A DNA stretch of 64,000 bases from Terriglobia bacterium. Lineage in GTDB: Bacteria; Acidobacteriota; Terriglobia; Terriglobales; Acidobacteriaceae. The translations under genes and the position numbers were made by a program. The stretch spans positions 1 through 64,000 of the forward strand of contig JAIQEY010000024.1 in assembly GCA_020073565.1 (NCBI GenBank), written 5' to 3'. The notes under the pieces are model-generated. The model was given only the letters and a program-made list of their open reading frames with translations, did not search any database and was not told the DNA's origin. Numbering within the stretch: the stretch's first letter is position 1; each line of letters starts with the position of its first letter. Shown here in pieces: positions 1 through 7,730 of this stretch.

Positions 1-468
1 GGGCGCATGCAAGATGGTTGCGTCTACGATCGTGCCGGTGGTGATGCGCACTCCCCGCGCTTGCAAGTGCAGATTGACCGTGCCCAGAATCTTTTCCCCA
101 AGTCGATGTTCTTCCAGCAAATGCCGAAACTTGCACACCGTGGTTTCGTCCGGCGCCGGCTCATGCCCCAAATCGATCCCCACGAACTGCCGCATCACCG
201 GCGAGTCATACAGGGCCTCTTCCACGGCTGGGTCCGACAGGTTAAACCACTGCTGCAGAAAATAAATCCGCAGCATCCGATCTACTCCCACCGGCGGGCG
301 CCCATTCCCCGGCTTGGGATAATGGGGTTCGATGAGCACGCACACTTCTTGCCACGGGACAACTTGTTCCATTTCTTCCAGAAATACCTGCCGTCGTGTC
401 TTTTTTGTGTACCGCTCAAAACCATTCATCGTCGCCAGACTCCTCTGTTGTTTGTTCGTCGATCTCAT
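1..468 (-). CDS. IS5-family transposase, N-terminal 156 codons (partial)
   Basis: Translating the minus strand from the ATG at 468 gives an open frame to base 1 with no stop. The N-terminal part carries the family signature of an IS5-type DDE transposase: a segment reading RRQVFLEEMEQVVPWQ, then IEPHYPK..GNGRPP, a stretch LRIYFLQQWFNLSDPAVEEA, and finally TIVDATI, where the Asp should be the first catalytic residue of the DDE triad. The remaining catalytic residues lie outside the window. The frame is undamaged in the visible portion, so the element may be active. The enzyme would cut and paste the element and act in the cytoplasm. Confidence 0.9.
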   Translation of the reverse strand, partial: MRSTNKQQRSLATMNGFERYTKKTRRQVFLEEMEQVVPWQEVCVLIEPHYPKPGNGRPPVGVDRMLRIYFLQQWFNLSDPAVEEALYDSPVMRQFVGIDLGHEPAPDETTVCKFRHLLEEHRLGEKILGTVNLHLQARGVRITTGTIVDATILHAP

Positions 469-501
469 CTGGCGCAACCTACTCTATTTTCCTGTAAGAA
501 G

Positions 502-523
502 GGAGACCTTATTCAGAGTCTCC
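502..523 (-). repeat. Terminal inverted repeat of the IS5 element
   Basis: On the plus strand the end reads GGAGAC, ten bases, GTCTCC, so the tip is itself a short hairpin (arms 502-507 and 518-523). It is followed directly by TTAG (524-527), the likely target site. The second terminal repeat lies outside the window, so the repeat length cannot be measured. Confidence 0.7.
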
Positions 524-1594
524 TTAGCTTTCCCATCCCTCTTCTAATGTATGAGTGATGACCTCACGGGTCCTAGGTCCCAGATCGGGGTAAACCGGCA
601 AGGTCAACATCTCCTTTGTCAGTTGATGGCTCGTGCCACACTCCAGCCCGATTGTCGGATCTAGACGCCAATGAACAGGCAAAAAGACTCCCTTTTGCCC
701 AAGGCGTGCCTCCAATATATCTCGCTGCTTGACTCTCACCGGAAAGCCCACCGGGCACACGCTTAAAGGGATGGTCTCAAAAACAGGTGCAATGGACCTA
801 ACTTCCTTACATACCCGCAGCCACACTTCAAAATCGCTCCTCCTTTTCTCAATAATATCCGAAAAACATGCCTTAGACATGCCAGTCCGAGCGAAGTATG
901 AGAGCGGCAATATGTGTGTGGTTTTGTGTGGTGATCGGCTATCGGATAACATCGACCCTAACCTTGAGATTGTTTGGCCCCTGCTAAGTGCCTTAGTTCG
1001 AATATTACACAACTTCTTGGCCATAATGGCCAATGAAAGAGTAGTCGAATAGATATTTGGATGGTAGCTTGGCTCGGGCCAATTGCCATCGACATTGATC
1101 TTGAGGCCGCCACCATCAGGGAGGGGCACAATTTTGCGAAAACTATAGATTGCCATATCGCCCGTTTCGCCGGAACCTTCAGTGAGGAGCGAGTGTGCAC
1201 AGTCCTCTATCAAGGACACGCCTTTGGTGGCACAGATATGGCGAATTTCTTTGCGGTAAGGCTGCAAAAAGCCGAAATAGTTGGTGAGCAGCATTAACCT
1301 TATTCGTCGCTCTCCGATTCGGGATTGTATTTCATTCGGGTCGATTGTCAGATCCGGACTGACATCATAGAAGACGACCTGATACTTTCTCAGAAACGGC
1401 TGAAGTAACTCCTGACAGGTGTAGAGGGGCAGTAGAACGGTATCGCCGGAGCTCAAGTTAAGGTACGAGGCGGCGAGAGACAGGGCATCCCTACCCATGT
1501 ATGTACCAATGATTCCGGGCAACCTTGGCACACTGCTTGGTTGCGCGAGAGCCATTTTGGCGATGATTTCAATCGGATAAAGACTCATTTTCAT
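524..1594 (-). CDS. DegT/DnrJ/EryC1-type PLP aminotransferase-like protein
   Basis: A 356-residue protein of the DegT fold-type I aminotransferase superfamily, expected to aminate a keto-sugar in the cytoplasm. It shows MGRDALSLAASYL near the N-terminus (cofactor-phosphate region) and IEDCAHSL, which corresponds to the family's IEDxAQA/H motif. The expected PLP lysine falls in SFRKIVPLPDGGGL, a variant of the usual SFxxxK..xxxGEGG motif; it differs clearly from the canonical paralogue at 7731-8954. The start overlaps the end of the upstream glycosyltransferase gene by 26 bases, so the genes are probably co-transcribed. The stop codon TAA lies inside the target site of the IS5 insertion but is preserved. 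Its substrate cannot be told from sequence; a non-catalytic or sensory role is possible. Confidence 0.75.
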   Translation of the reverse strand: MKMSLYPIEIIAKMALAQPSSVPRLPGIIGTYMGRDALSLAASYLNLSSGDTVLLPLYTCQELLQPFLRKYQVVFYDVSPDLTIDPNEIQSRIGERRIRLMLLTNYFGFLQPYRKEIRHICATKGVSLIEDCAHSLLTEGSGETGDMAIYSFRKIVPLPDGGGLKINVDGNWPEPSYHPNIYSTTLSLAIMAKKLCNIRTKALSRGQTISRLGSMLSDSRSPHKTTHILPLSYFARTGMSKACFSDIIEKRRSDFEVWLRVCKEVRSIAPVFETIPLSVCPVGFPVRVKQRDILEARLGQKGVFLPVHWRLDPTIGLECGTSHQLTKEMLTLPVYPDLGPRTREVITHTLEEGWES

Positions 1595-2597
1595 TGCTTT
1601 TATGGTATGAACTCTGACATACAGAGCGGGCCCGCGGCGATGTTCTGTGGAGATTCCACGGTATCGCGCTTTTCAGCAAGTTACGCAATCTGAACCTTTC
1701 CTCACTTCTTCGAAAGCGAACCAGTTCAGGCGGCGCTATTTTTTCTGCCCTACTCACTGCGGCCCAGAGGAACCCCGCCAGACAGAGACTTCCGTTCAAC
1801 ACGAACGGTTTAAGTGTCCCCAAACGGTAAATGCACCTCAAGAGCTGCCATAACGGATCGCATCCGAGCGCGTAATCTCCTTGGCCTCCTTTGAAAGCGC
1901 CAAGCATACTGCCGTGCTTGGCTGACCCCATCTTGCGGTGATGAATGCACGTTTTCTCAAGAAACGCTTTGGTTTGCCACCCTTTCATTCGAGCGTTAGT
2001 CACGGCGAGTAAATCAATGCCGCCAACCATGCTCGGTATATATCCGCCGATTTCTTCGAAGCACTGGCGCCGGAACAACTGGCACGCCCCGGAAACATGC
2101 GTGTTTGATACAATACTGTAGTTGTACTGGACTGATTCGTCTTGAAATGGCGTTCCTGCAACTCCCAAGCGAGGGTTGTCGGCGAACTTCCGCAGGAGAA
2201 ATTCGAAATATCTCTCGTCGAACGTGATGTCGGCATCGAGATTTCCAATAACGTCGTATTCCGATTCCGGTATGCGGGCATAGCCGGCTCGGAAGGCATG
2301 TACCTTCCCCGCAAAGTTCCGCTCTTGACGCTCGGGCATTCGGACTAGTTCAATCCACAGATTCTCTGCCGCGTATTTGGTTACAATCTCGTCCGTGCCA
2401 TCGGTGGATCCATCGCTGACGATTACCCATCGGACTGGGCGGACAGACTGCGCAATCACGGACTGTATCGTCAACTCGACAAACTGTGCCTCGTTGCGTG
2501 CGGGAGTGATAAGGGCAAGCCTCAGAGACGCAGGGGAACTCACGCCCCGGTCGGACACCAAGTTCGGACGCTCGTCAGTTTCGCAATCCGTTCTCAT
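1569..2597 (-). CDS. Family 2 glycosyltransferase
   Basis: A 342-residue GT-A fold glycosyltransferase. The N-terminal half shows the GT2 pattern: ITPARNEAQFVE at the start of the fold, VSDGSTDGTDEI for nucleotide binding, and NLDADITFDERYF containing the DxD-type metal site. A later GACQLFRRQCFEEIGGY block is typical of GT2 acceptor regions. The C-terminal part has one weak hydrophobic stretch (LNGSLCLAGFLWAAV) that may associate with the membrane. It should add a sugar to the lipid-linked repeat unit at the inner face of the membrane. Its ATG overlaps the stop of the deacetylase-like gene by four bases (ATGA), indicating translational coupling. Donor and acceptor are unknown. Confidence 0.88.
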   Translation of the reverse strand: MRTDCETDERPNLVSDRGVSSPASLRLALITPARNEAQFVELTIQSVIAQSVRPVRWVIVSDGSTDGTDEIVTKYAAENLWIELVRMPERQERNFAGKVHAFRAGYARIPESEYDVIGNLDADITFDERYFEFLLRKFADNPRLGVAGTPFQDESVQYNYSIVSNTHVSGACQLFRRQCFEEIGGYIPSMVGGIDLLAVTNARMKGWQTKAFLEKTCIHHRKMGSAKHGSMLGAFKGGQGDYALGCDPLWQLLRCIYRLGTLKPFVLNGSLCLAGFLWAAVSRAEKIAPPELVRFRRSEERFRLRNLLKSAIPWNLHRTSPRARSVCQSSYHKSNENESLSD

Positions 2598-3673
2598 GCT
2601 GTGAATCCCGGCGTGTCACGATCCGCGACGGCATGCGTTGGCTGTCCCAGCGGCTCGACATCTGCGCTCCCGAGAGTGGGGCCCGCCAGTTTGGGATAAA
2701 TGTTTTGGAAGGTTGAAATTGCGATTTTGTTTTGCTTCAGGAAAGACAGCAAGGAATCGACCGTATCAAAATCCGTAAGATCTTTCGTATGGCCGATGGA
2801 TACAATTGGACGAAAAGTTTCCGGATCCTTGCGATCCTCGCGGATGATCGTAGCCATCATCGATGTCAGTTCGTTCAATGTCATTCGGCAGAAATCAAGC
2901 TTAAGTGGGCAGTGGAACCGCAGGCGATCGCGGATGCGGCTCCATTTCTGGGCGATTGCCTGACCGTTGGCACCGGCACTGTTTTTTATGCCGAGCCGCT
3001 TTGAGGTGGCCATTTTCCAGAACGGCACCATTTCTGTGTAGATCGGCACCTCCACCCATCGTCCGGCGGGGTCTGGCACATTCACATCCTCCCCGAACGG
3101 CCAGTAGTAGCTATTTCTCAAGGCAGCCCGATAGTCCAGATGATGACTGCGCAGCGTCCCGCCCTTGAACACCGACGAGTCTACCCTGATGCCCTTCTCG
3201 GCCAGAACGCTTGCCGCTGTCTCAGTTGGTTGGAACAACCAGTTGCCTGCACGAAATGACAGTGGTGTGAAGCCGGAGCAGTTTACGAGCTGTCGAATGC
3301 AGGCGAGTGAACCGTCCACGATCTGCGAAATTCTATTGCGAGGCAAAGTGCAGAGATTGTATTCACGATAGTCGAGGATCCACGCGCCTCTGTCGTAGCG
3401 GGCGTTGCACCACTGTGGATGAAGGTGCAATCCGACCTCAAAACCGTCTCGATGGAACTCCTCGATCTGCCTCCTGACAAGGTCAATCGTCGGGTCTGTA
3501 CCGTAGGTCTCTATTTTCTCAAGCTCTGCCACCTCGACAAAAGCGACGAAGCGAACACTCCTGTTTCGAAATAGCTCCGTGAGTCGTCGCGCGGGCCCAT
3601 AGACCAAGTCATTTAACAGGCCACTGCCATTGCCGTAGATCTCATAATCGAGCGTGAACACGAATTCGATCAT
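2594..3673 (-). CDS. Polysaccharide deacetylase-like (NodB-type) protein
   Basis: A 359-residue protein starting at the ATG at 3673, chosen because the family signature FTLDYEIYG follows at once and because longer versions would run into the neighbouring gene in another frame. FTLDYE matches the first metal-binding motif of polysaccharide deacetylases (the Asp), and EVGLHLHPQW carries closely spaced His residues as in the second motif. SFRAGNW, further on, resembles the third conserved motif. Relatives in exosortase-linked exopolysaccharide clusters are annotated as polysaccharide deacetylase family proteins. No signal peptide is evident, so it probably acts on a cytoplasmic or membrane-bound glycan precursor. 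It starts 11 bases after the upstream stop. Confidence 0.72.
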   Translation of the reverse strand: MIEFVFTLDYEIYGNGSGLLNDLVYGPARRLTELFRNRSVRFVAFVEVAELEKIETYGTDPTIDLVRRQIEEFHRDGFEVGLHLHPQWCNARYDRGAWILDYREYNLCTLPRNRISQIVDGSLACIRQLVNCSGFTPLSFRAGNWLFQPTETAASVLAEKGIRVDSSVFKGGTLRSHHLDYRAALRNSYYWPFGEDVNVPDPAGRWVEVPIYTEMVPFWKMATSKRLGIKNSAGANGQAIAQKWSRIRDRLRFHCPLKLDFCRMTLNELTSMMATIIREDRKDPETFRPIVSIGHTKDLTDFDTVDSLLSFLKQNKIAISTFQNIYPKLAGPTLGSADVEPLGQPTHAVADRDTPGFTA

Positions 3674-3684
3674 GTAAGGGAAGC

Positions 3685-4914
3685 TCAGGCCAATGCTGGT
3701 AAACTGGGCGCCAGTGAATGTTTGACCGTCACGTCCGAGTCGCACAGGAGCGTGGACATCGCCAGAAGCATCCACGCCTGAGACCACCTCATATATGAGG
3801 TGCGGATCGTACCCCACCTGAGAACTCTGTAATAGAAGAAGCCCCGATTGTCCCACATGTGATCCATGGCCCACCGGAAGACCGAATGAGCCAATCGGAG
3901 ATTGTCCGGACTGAGGTCTCTGAACGCGAGGAGCGTGATAATGCTCTGTGCCACACAGTGGATGTCTACCGGATAAGTGCGGTTATGAAAATATCTGACT
4001 GCACCGTCTTCGCGGAAAAAGTGCGATCGGTAGAACTCAAATCCGTGCCGGATGTGCGCGTCAAACTGCGTTGTCTCGGCATGGCGGGAAATAGACTCCA
4101 GTGCACAGAGGTTGTATCCGGTGTGGAAGTTGTCAATCCATCGTTGTGACGTCGCCTCCCCGTAGTCCCAGGAACCATCCGCATGTTGTTTTGCAGCCGA
4201 GGAGGAGGCAACCCTCAGGGCCGGACTGAGGAATTTTTCGTCCCCTGTGTGCTTGTACACACGGCACAACAATGCGGCAGCAAGAAAGTGCGCGTTATGA
4301 ACCTGAACTCGAAGTCGCGGTAACGGATAGCTGAAGCCGGCCTTGGAACCGTCGGTCCAGTAGAGCTCATTCAGCATGTACTCCGCTGCACTCACTGCCA
4401 TCACCAGGCACTGGGGATCCTGGCGCTGTTCATAAACATCCAAGAGTGCCTCGGCAACAAAAGATGTGCACACTAGGTTAGCCGCACCCGCCGGCACCAA
4501 AATGCTGCGCCCTTGCCATGGGAAACTGTATCCCCAGCACCAGTAGGGCACGCCGGGTGATCGGAGTGCTTCCAATCGCTCGATCATAAATTCAATGAGC
4601 GATTCCTGTTGGGCCAAGCCCGCTTTCGAAAGCTTGATGAAAGACGACATGAATAGTGCGATGGCTTTGGGATTCTGCGTCCTCGGTATAAGCAGCAGCC
4701 GGCGGATGTTGATCGGGCTCCGCTTCAAGGCCTGGGTAAGAACGAGGCGGGGAATCTTGGAATCCAGGAACGGCAGCCTCTTGAATAGCTGACTATTCAG
4801 AGCATCGTAAGGGTCGTGACCCGCCCACCCGTTCGCAGAACAGTAAGCCAGAAGCATCATGGTCGCTGCTTCAACATCATTCTTCATGTCGAAACTAGGA
4901 TCTTCGGCGTGCAT
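3685..4914 (-). CDS. Predicted alpha/alpha-toroid protein of exopolysaccharide clusters
   Basis: A 409-residue protein with no signal peptide. Its pattern of repeated helical pairs with aromatic and Gly-rich turns (WCWGYSFPWQGR, YWTDGSKAGFSYPLP, DGSWDYG..SQRWIDNFHTGY) fits a six-hairpin alpha/alpha toroid, the fold of many glycoside hydrolases, polysaccharide lyases and uronyl epimerases. Similar proteins in other genomes carry the name 'delta-aminolevulinic acid dehydratase'; nothing in this sequence resembles HemB, so I regard that name as a transferred error. Placed between DUF354 and deacetylase-like genes, it probably modifies or cleaves the polysaccharide, but no catalytic residues can be assigned. 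Confidence 0.6.
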   Translation of the reverse strand: MHAEDPSFDMKNDVEAATMMLLAYCSANGWAGHDPYDALNSQLFKRLPFLDSKIPRLVLTQALKRSPINIRRLLLIPRTQNPKAIALFMSSFIKLSKAGLAQQESLIEFMIERLEALRSPGVPYWCWGYSFPWQGRSILVPAGAANLVCTSFVAEALLDVYEQRQDPQCLVMAVSAAEYMLNELYWTDGSKAGFSYPLPRLRVQVHNAHFLAAALLCRVYKHTGDEKFLSPALRVASSSAAKQHADGSWDYGEATSQRWIDNFHTGYNLCALESISRHAETTQFDAHIRHGFEFYRSHFFREDGAVRYFHNRTYPVDIHCVAQSIITLLAFRDLSPDNLRLAHSVFRWAMDHMWDNRGFFYYRVLRWGTIRTSYMRWSQAWMLLAMSTLLCDSDVTVKHSLAPSLPALA

Positions 4915-4962
4915 GTGGATCAGGATTGTTACGGTACGGGGGCGATGACTCGACGGGCGATA

Positions 4963-5169
4963 CTATGTTTCCGATGATGGTTTCAAGCTCCGGGCGCCTT
5001 GCGCCGCGAGATAGCGGTTAATGGCTCCGATCTTTCCCCGGAAGATTCTGTAGACGGGCACGCCAATATCGGCAGGCTCGCGGTTCATCGTTTTTGCCCC
5101 GCTTAAGGTCTCATTTGTACATGTTAGAACAGTTGAGACACACAGCCTGTCCAATGTTGCGATCTTCAA
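4963..5169 (-). pseudogene. Fragment of a second DUF354 gene
   Basis: A 68-codon open frame whose middle part is homologous to the C-terminal region of the intact DUF354 protein next door. By hand alignment, 23 of 39 positions are identical, including TMNRE, GVPVY and IFRG. Sequence on both sides of this block (outside about 4981-5103) does not match, and the rest of the protein is missing. The divergence is too large for a recent tandem duplication, so this is more likely the remainder of an ancient second copy that was deleted. No function is expected. Confidence 0.7.
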
Positions 5170-6410
5170 CTCCTTACGTCAGTCGATCGTGAATGGCTAG
5201 AGGGACCGGCTGCTGCTGCACCACTCTTCGCCAGGCTCGCAACAGGCTCGCAAGTTTGCATGACTCGTTGTCCATTGTTTGATTCCAGAATTGACACGAT
5301 GTTTTCCACAATCACATGCAGAGCTGGGCGGTCCCCGAGCCTGGGCTTGAGGTCAGAATTGCGGCGGACGAGCGCGATGCGGGTGCGCACGTCCTCCGGG
5401 CTGGTAAGAAGAGTGAGACGCCCGGCCTCCGCCAGGTATTTGTCCACCGCGCCCAGCGTTCCGCGAAAGATGCTGTAGACCGGCACACCGAGAGCGGCCG
5501 CTTCGCGGTTCATCGTACCTCCGCCGCTGATGACCAGATCGGAGAACCAGATCAAGTCCATGCCGTCCACCACGTGGTCGGGCACGACAACCTTTCCACT
5601 GGAAAACATGTCCGGCCACTTCTCCCGCAGATCGCGCTCCTGCTTGGGTGTACGCGGCAGCACGATGGCTTTGGTGTTTGGCTGGTTGCCCAGAAAATCG
5701 AGCACCGAGTCAAGCAGGACTTCGCTTTCGGGATTGTGATAATGGGCTTCAGTGGCTGGCGGACGAATGGTCACGATGATATCGTCAGGACCAAAATGCA
5801 GTCGTTCGCGGATCGATGGATCCGGCCGGAAGGAGGGGGCATACACGTCTTCTTTGATGCCGGGATAGCGGAGCACGCGATCCTTCTCAAGTCCGGCCAA
5901 CGATCCCGCGTAGTCGGGCATGAGGTCGGGCACCATGACCCAGGATGGGCGGACGAACCCTCCCCATTTAGCGTGCTCGTAATCGAAGATCGTGATGGTG
6001 GGAATCCGCAGCAAGGAAGAGACCATGAACAGCGACCGCGAACCGTGCGAGACGGACAAGTCGGGTTTTTCCCGAATGATGGTCGGCATCAACTGTAAGG
6101 TGCGCACGACGAGTCCCGCCAGTTTGGCGACTGTGTGCTTGCCATAGTGCCGGCCAAACCGCTTGTAGGGAACATGGAGCAAATCTGCCAAGTCGCACAC
6201 CTGGAAACAGTCCCGGGCAGTGATCAGGACGGAATAGTCTCGCCGCTCGAGTTCCTCGATGATCGGCTTGAAGAACGGGACGTGGGGGGAATTTTCAAGG
6301 TCGATCCAGACTTTCTTCGGACGCCCGGCTCCGTTGTGGGTGTGCTTATTTCCCTGAGAGGTCATATACCACCGTTCGCACTGGGGAGGAACCCAGGAGA
6401 GATTGGGCAT
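5166..6410 (-). CDS. DUF354 GT-B-like protein
   Basis: A protein of up to 414 residues of the DUF354 family, which has a glycosyltransferase-B-like fold related to UDP-GlcNAc 2-epimerase and MurG. It begins with KVWIDLENSPHVPFFKPI, the diagnostic opening, and continues with SHGSRSLFMVSSLLRIPTI and, late in the chain, SGGGTMNREAAALGVPVYS, which looks like the nucleotide-sugar site of GT-B enzymes. Two starts are possible: 6410 and 6365 (MTSQGN, 399 residues). Neither has a good ribosome binding site. Genes of this family occur in archaeal and bacterial surface-glycan clusters, but the reaction is not established. It lies between the WbpI-like epimerase and the toroid gene. Confidence 0.78.
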   Translation of the reverse strand: MPNLSWVPPQCERWYMTSQGNKHTHNGAGRPKKVWIDLENSPHVPFFKPIIEELERRDYSVLITARDCFQVCDLADLLHVPYKRFGRHYGKHTVAKLAGLVVRTLQLMPTIIREKPDLSVSHGSRSLFMVSSLLRIPTITIFDYEHAKWGGFVRPSWVMVPDLMPDYAGSLAGLEKDRVLRYPGIKEDVYAPSFRPDPSIRERLHFGPDDIIVTIRPPATEAHYHNPESEVLLDSVLDFLGNQPNTKAIVLPRTPKQERDLREKWPDMFSSGKVVVPDHVVDGMDLIWFSDLVISGGGTMNREAAALGVPVYSIFRGTLGAVDKYLAEAGRLTLLTSPEDVRTRIALVRRNSDLKPRLGDRPALHVIVENIVSILESNNGQRVMQTCEPVASLAKSGAAAAGPSSHSRSTDVRS

Positions 6411-6434
6411 TGCTAAGTGCGTGAAGCGACAAAC

Positions 6435-7679
6435 TTAGGGTAGTGCATGAGCGGCGGGTGTCAACTCACAGCAGTGCATACTGCTGCGCAACTGCAACTG
6501 CCGGAGCAAGACTTCCACGATTCGTTGACCGGCCTTTCCGTCCCATCGTTCTGGAAAGGACCGGTGGTGAGTTCGCTGCAGCTGCCCGCGAATTGCTGCA
6601 CGAATGCTGTCCCGCCGCGTTCCGCCAAGAATGTTCGTCCCGGCAGTCAGAGTGATCGGCCTTTCCGTGTTCTCGCGTACCGTGACGCATGGCACACCCA
6701 GGCAGGTTGTCTCTTCCTGGATTCCACCCGAGTCGGTGACAACTAATGCGGCGTGCCTCATCAGGCAGAGAAAATCCAGATACCCGAGGGGGTCGATCAT
6801 ATTGATCGCGGCGGCGGAGCCGTTTCTGACGTTCTGAGCGTCGTTGCTCTGGAAAACGAAATAGGACTCAAGCTGATGTTGCTGAATTTTGTTCTTCGTC
6901 CGCGGGTGGGCTGGGAAAATTACCGTTTGCGCAACCGCGGCTTCGTGCAAACCTTCAAGAATCTCCAGGAACGCATCACGATTGTCAACGTTTGCCGGAC
7001 GGTGAAGGGTGAGGAGCACGTATGGCTTCTTATGAACTGAGCCATTCCACGTCAAAGTCATTAGGCCGAGGCGTTGGAGGATGGTCGAGTTATCCGCCTC
7101 TTTCTCGCACTCCAGCAGGGAGTCGATCATCGTGTTTCCCACGAAGAACACTCGATCTTGAGGGATGCCTTCGTTGCTCAGATTCCGCAAGCCGCTCTCT
7201 TCAGTCACAAAAAGCAGATCCGACAAGTGATCTGTCACGACGCGATTGCACTCTTCGGGCATGGTGCGATCGAATGAACGCAGTCCCGCCTCCACGTGGC
7301 CAAGTAGTGGACGACTGCCCACTGCGTCAAACGAAATCTTTGCTGTAACCAGCGCGCACGCTACGGTCGAGTTTACGTCTCCGACGACGAGGACAGCGTC
7401 AGGTCGCTCACTCTCCAGAACGCCTTCAAACTTCCGCATAATCTCAGCGGTCTGGGTCCCATGGGAACCAGAACCCACACCGAGGTGGATATCGGGCCGT
7501 GGCAGGTTTAGGTCCGCAAAGAAGGCGTCTGACATTGCGGCATCGTAGTGCTGTCCGGTATGAACGAGCACTGGCGTGAGTGCACCGGATTTATGTTGGT
7601 TCGCGTCTGCGATGGCGCGAAGGATCGGCGCTACTTTCATAAAATTCGGACGAGCGCCAACGACGAGGATGACCTTCAT
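6435..7679 (-). CDS. wbpI: UDP-N-acetylglucosamine 2-epimerase family (WecB/WbpI-like)
   Basis: A 414-residue non-hydrolysing UDP-sugar 2-epimerase. It starts with MKVILVVGARPNFMKVAPI, the family signature; HVEAGLRSFDRTMPEE.NR, LLTLHRPANVDN and TDSGGIQEE are the conserved substrate-binding blocks. The ATG at 7679 is preferred over an in-frame GTG at 7709 because AAAGG lies just upstream. WecB (acting on UDP-GlcNAc) and WbpI (acting on UDP-GlcNAc3NAcA) are hard to separate by sequence; I favour WbpI because homologues of WbpE, WbpD and WbpB follow directly upstream in the operon. The product would be UDP-2,3-diacetamido-2,3-dideoxy-mannuronic acid, a cytoplasmic precursor for the polysaccharide. 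Confidence 0.85.
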   Translation of the reverse strand: MKVILVVGARPNFMKVAPILRAIADANQHKSGALTPVLVHTGQHYDAAMSDAFFADLNLPRPDIHLGVGSGSHGTQTAEIMRKFEGVLESERPDAVLVVGDVNSTVACALVTAKISFDAVGSRPLLGHVEAGLRSFDRTMPEECNRVVTDHLSDLLFVTEESGLRNLSNEGIPQDRVFFVGNTMIDSLLECEKEADNSTILQRLGLMTLTWNGSVHKKPYVLLTLHRPANVDNRDAFLEILEGLHEAAVAQTVIFPAHPRTKNKIQQHQLESYFVFQSNDAQNVRNGSAAAINMIDPLGYLDFLCLMRHAALVVTDSGGIQEETTCLGVPCVTVRENTERPITLTAGTNILGGTRRDSIRAAIRGQLQRTHHRSFPERWDGKAGQRIVEVLLRQLQLRSSMHCCELTPAAHALP

Positions 7680-7730
7680 TCTGAGCCTTTGGATCTTGTA
7701 TTTAGCCACATTGCACTGAAACTGCTTTCC

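Larger units (their letters stand above)
1..523 (-). mobile_element. IS5-family insertion sequence, left part cut by window edge
   Basis: The element ends at base 523. Its terminal sequence (502-523) begins GGAGACTCTGAATAAGG when read inward on the minus strand, which resembles ends of IS5-group elements, and the adjacent outside bases read CTAA on that strand, matching the YTAR target typical of IS5. The transposase inside reads on the minus strand and runs off base 1, so the other end is not visible. The insertion sits directly behind the stop codon of the aminotransferase gene at 524-1594. Confidence 0.85.

Noticed and set aside
5316..6098. Long plus-strand open frame of 260 codons
   Set aside because: It lies opposite the DUF354 gene, has no ribosome binding site and no protein-like motifs; it is a shadow of the GC-rich coding strand.
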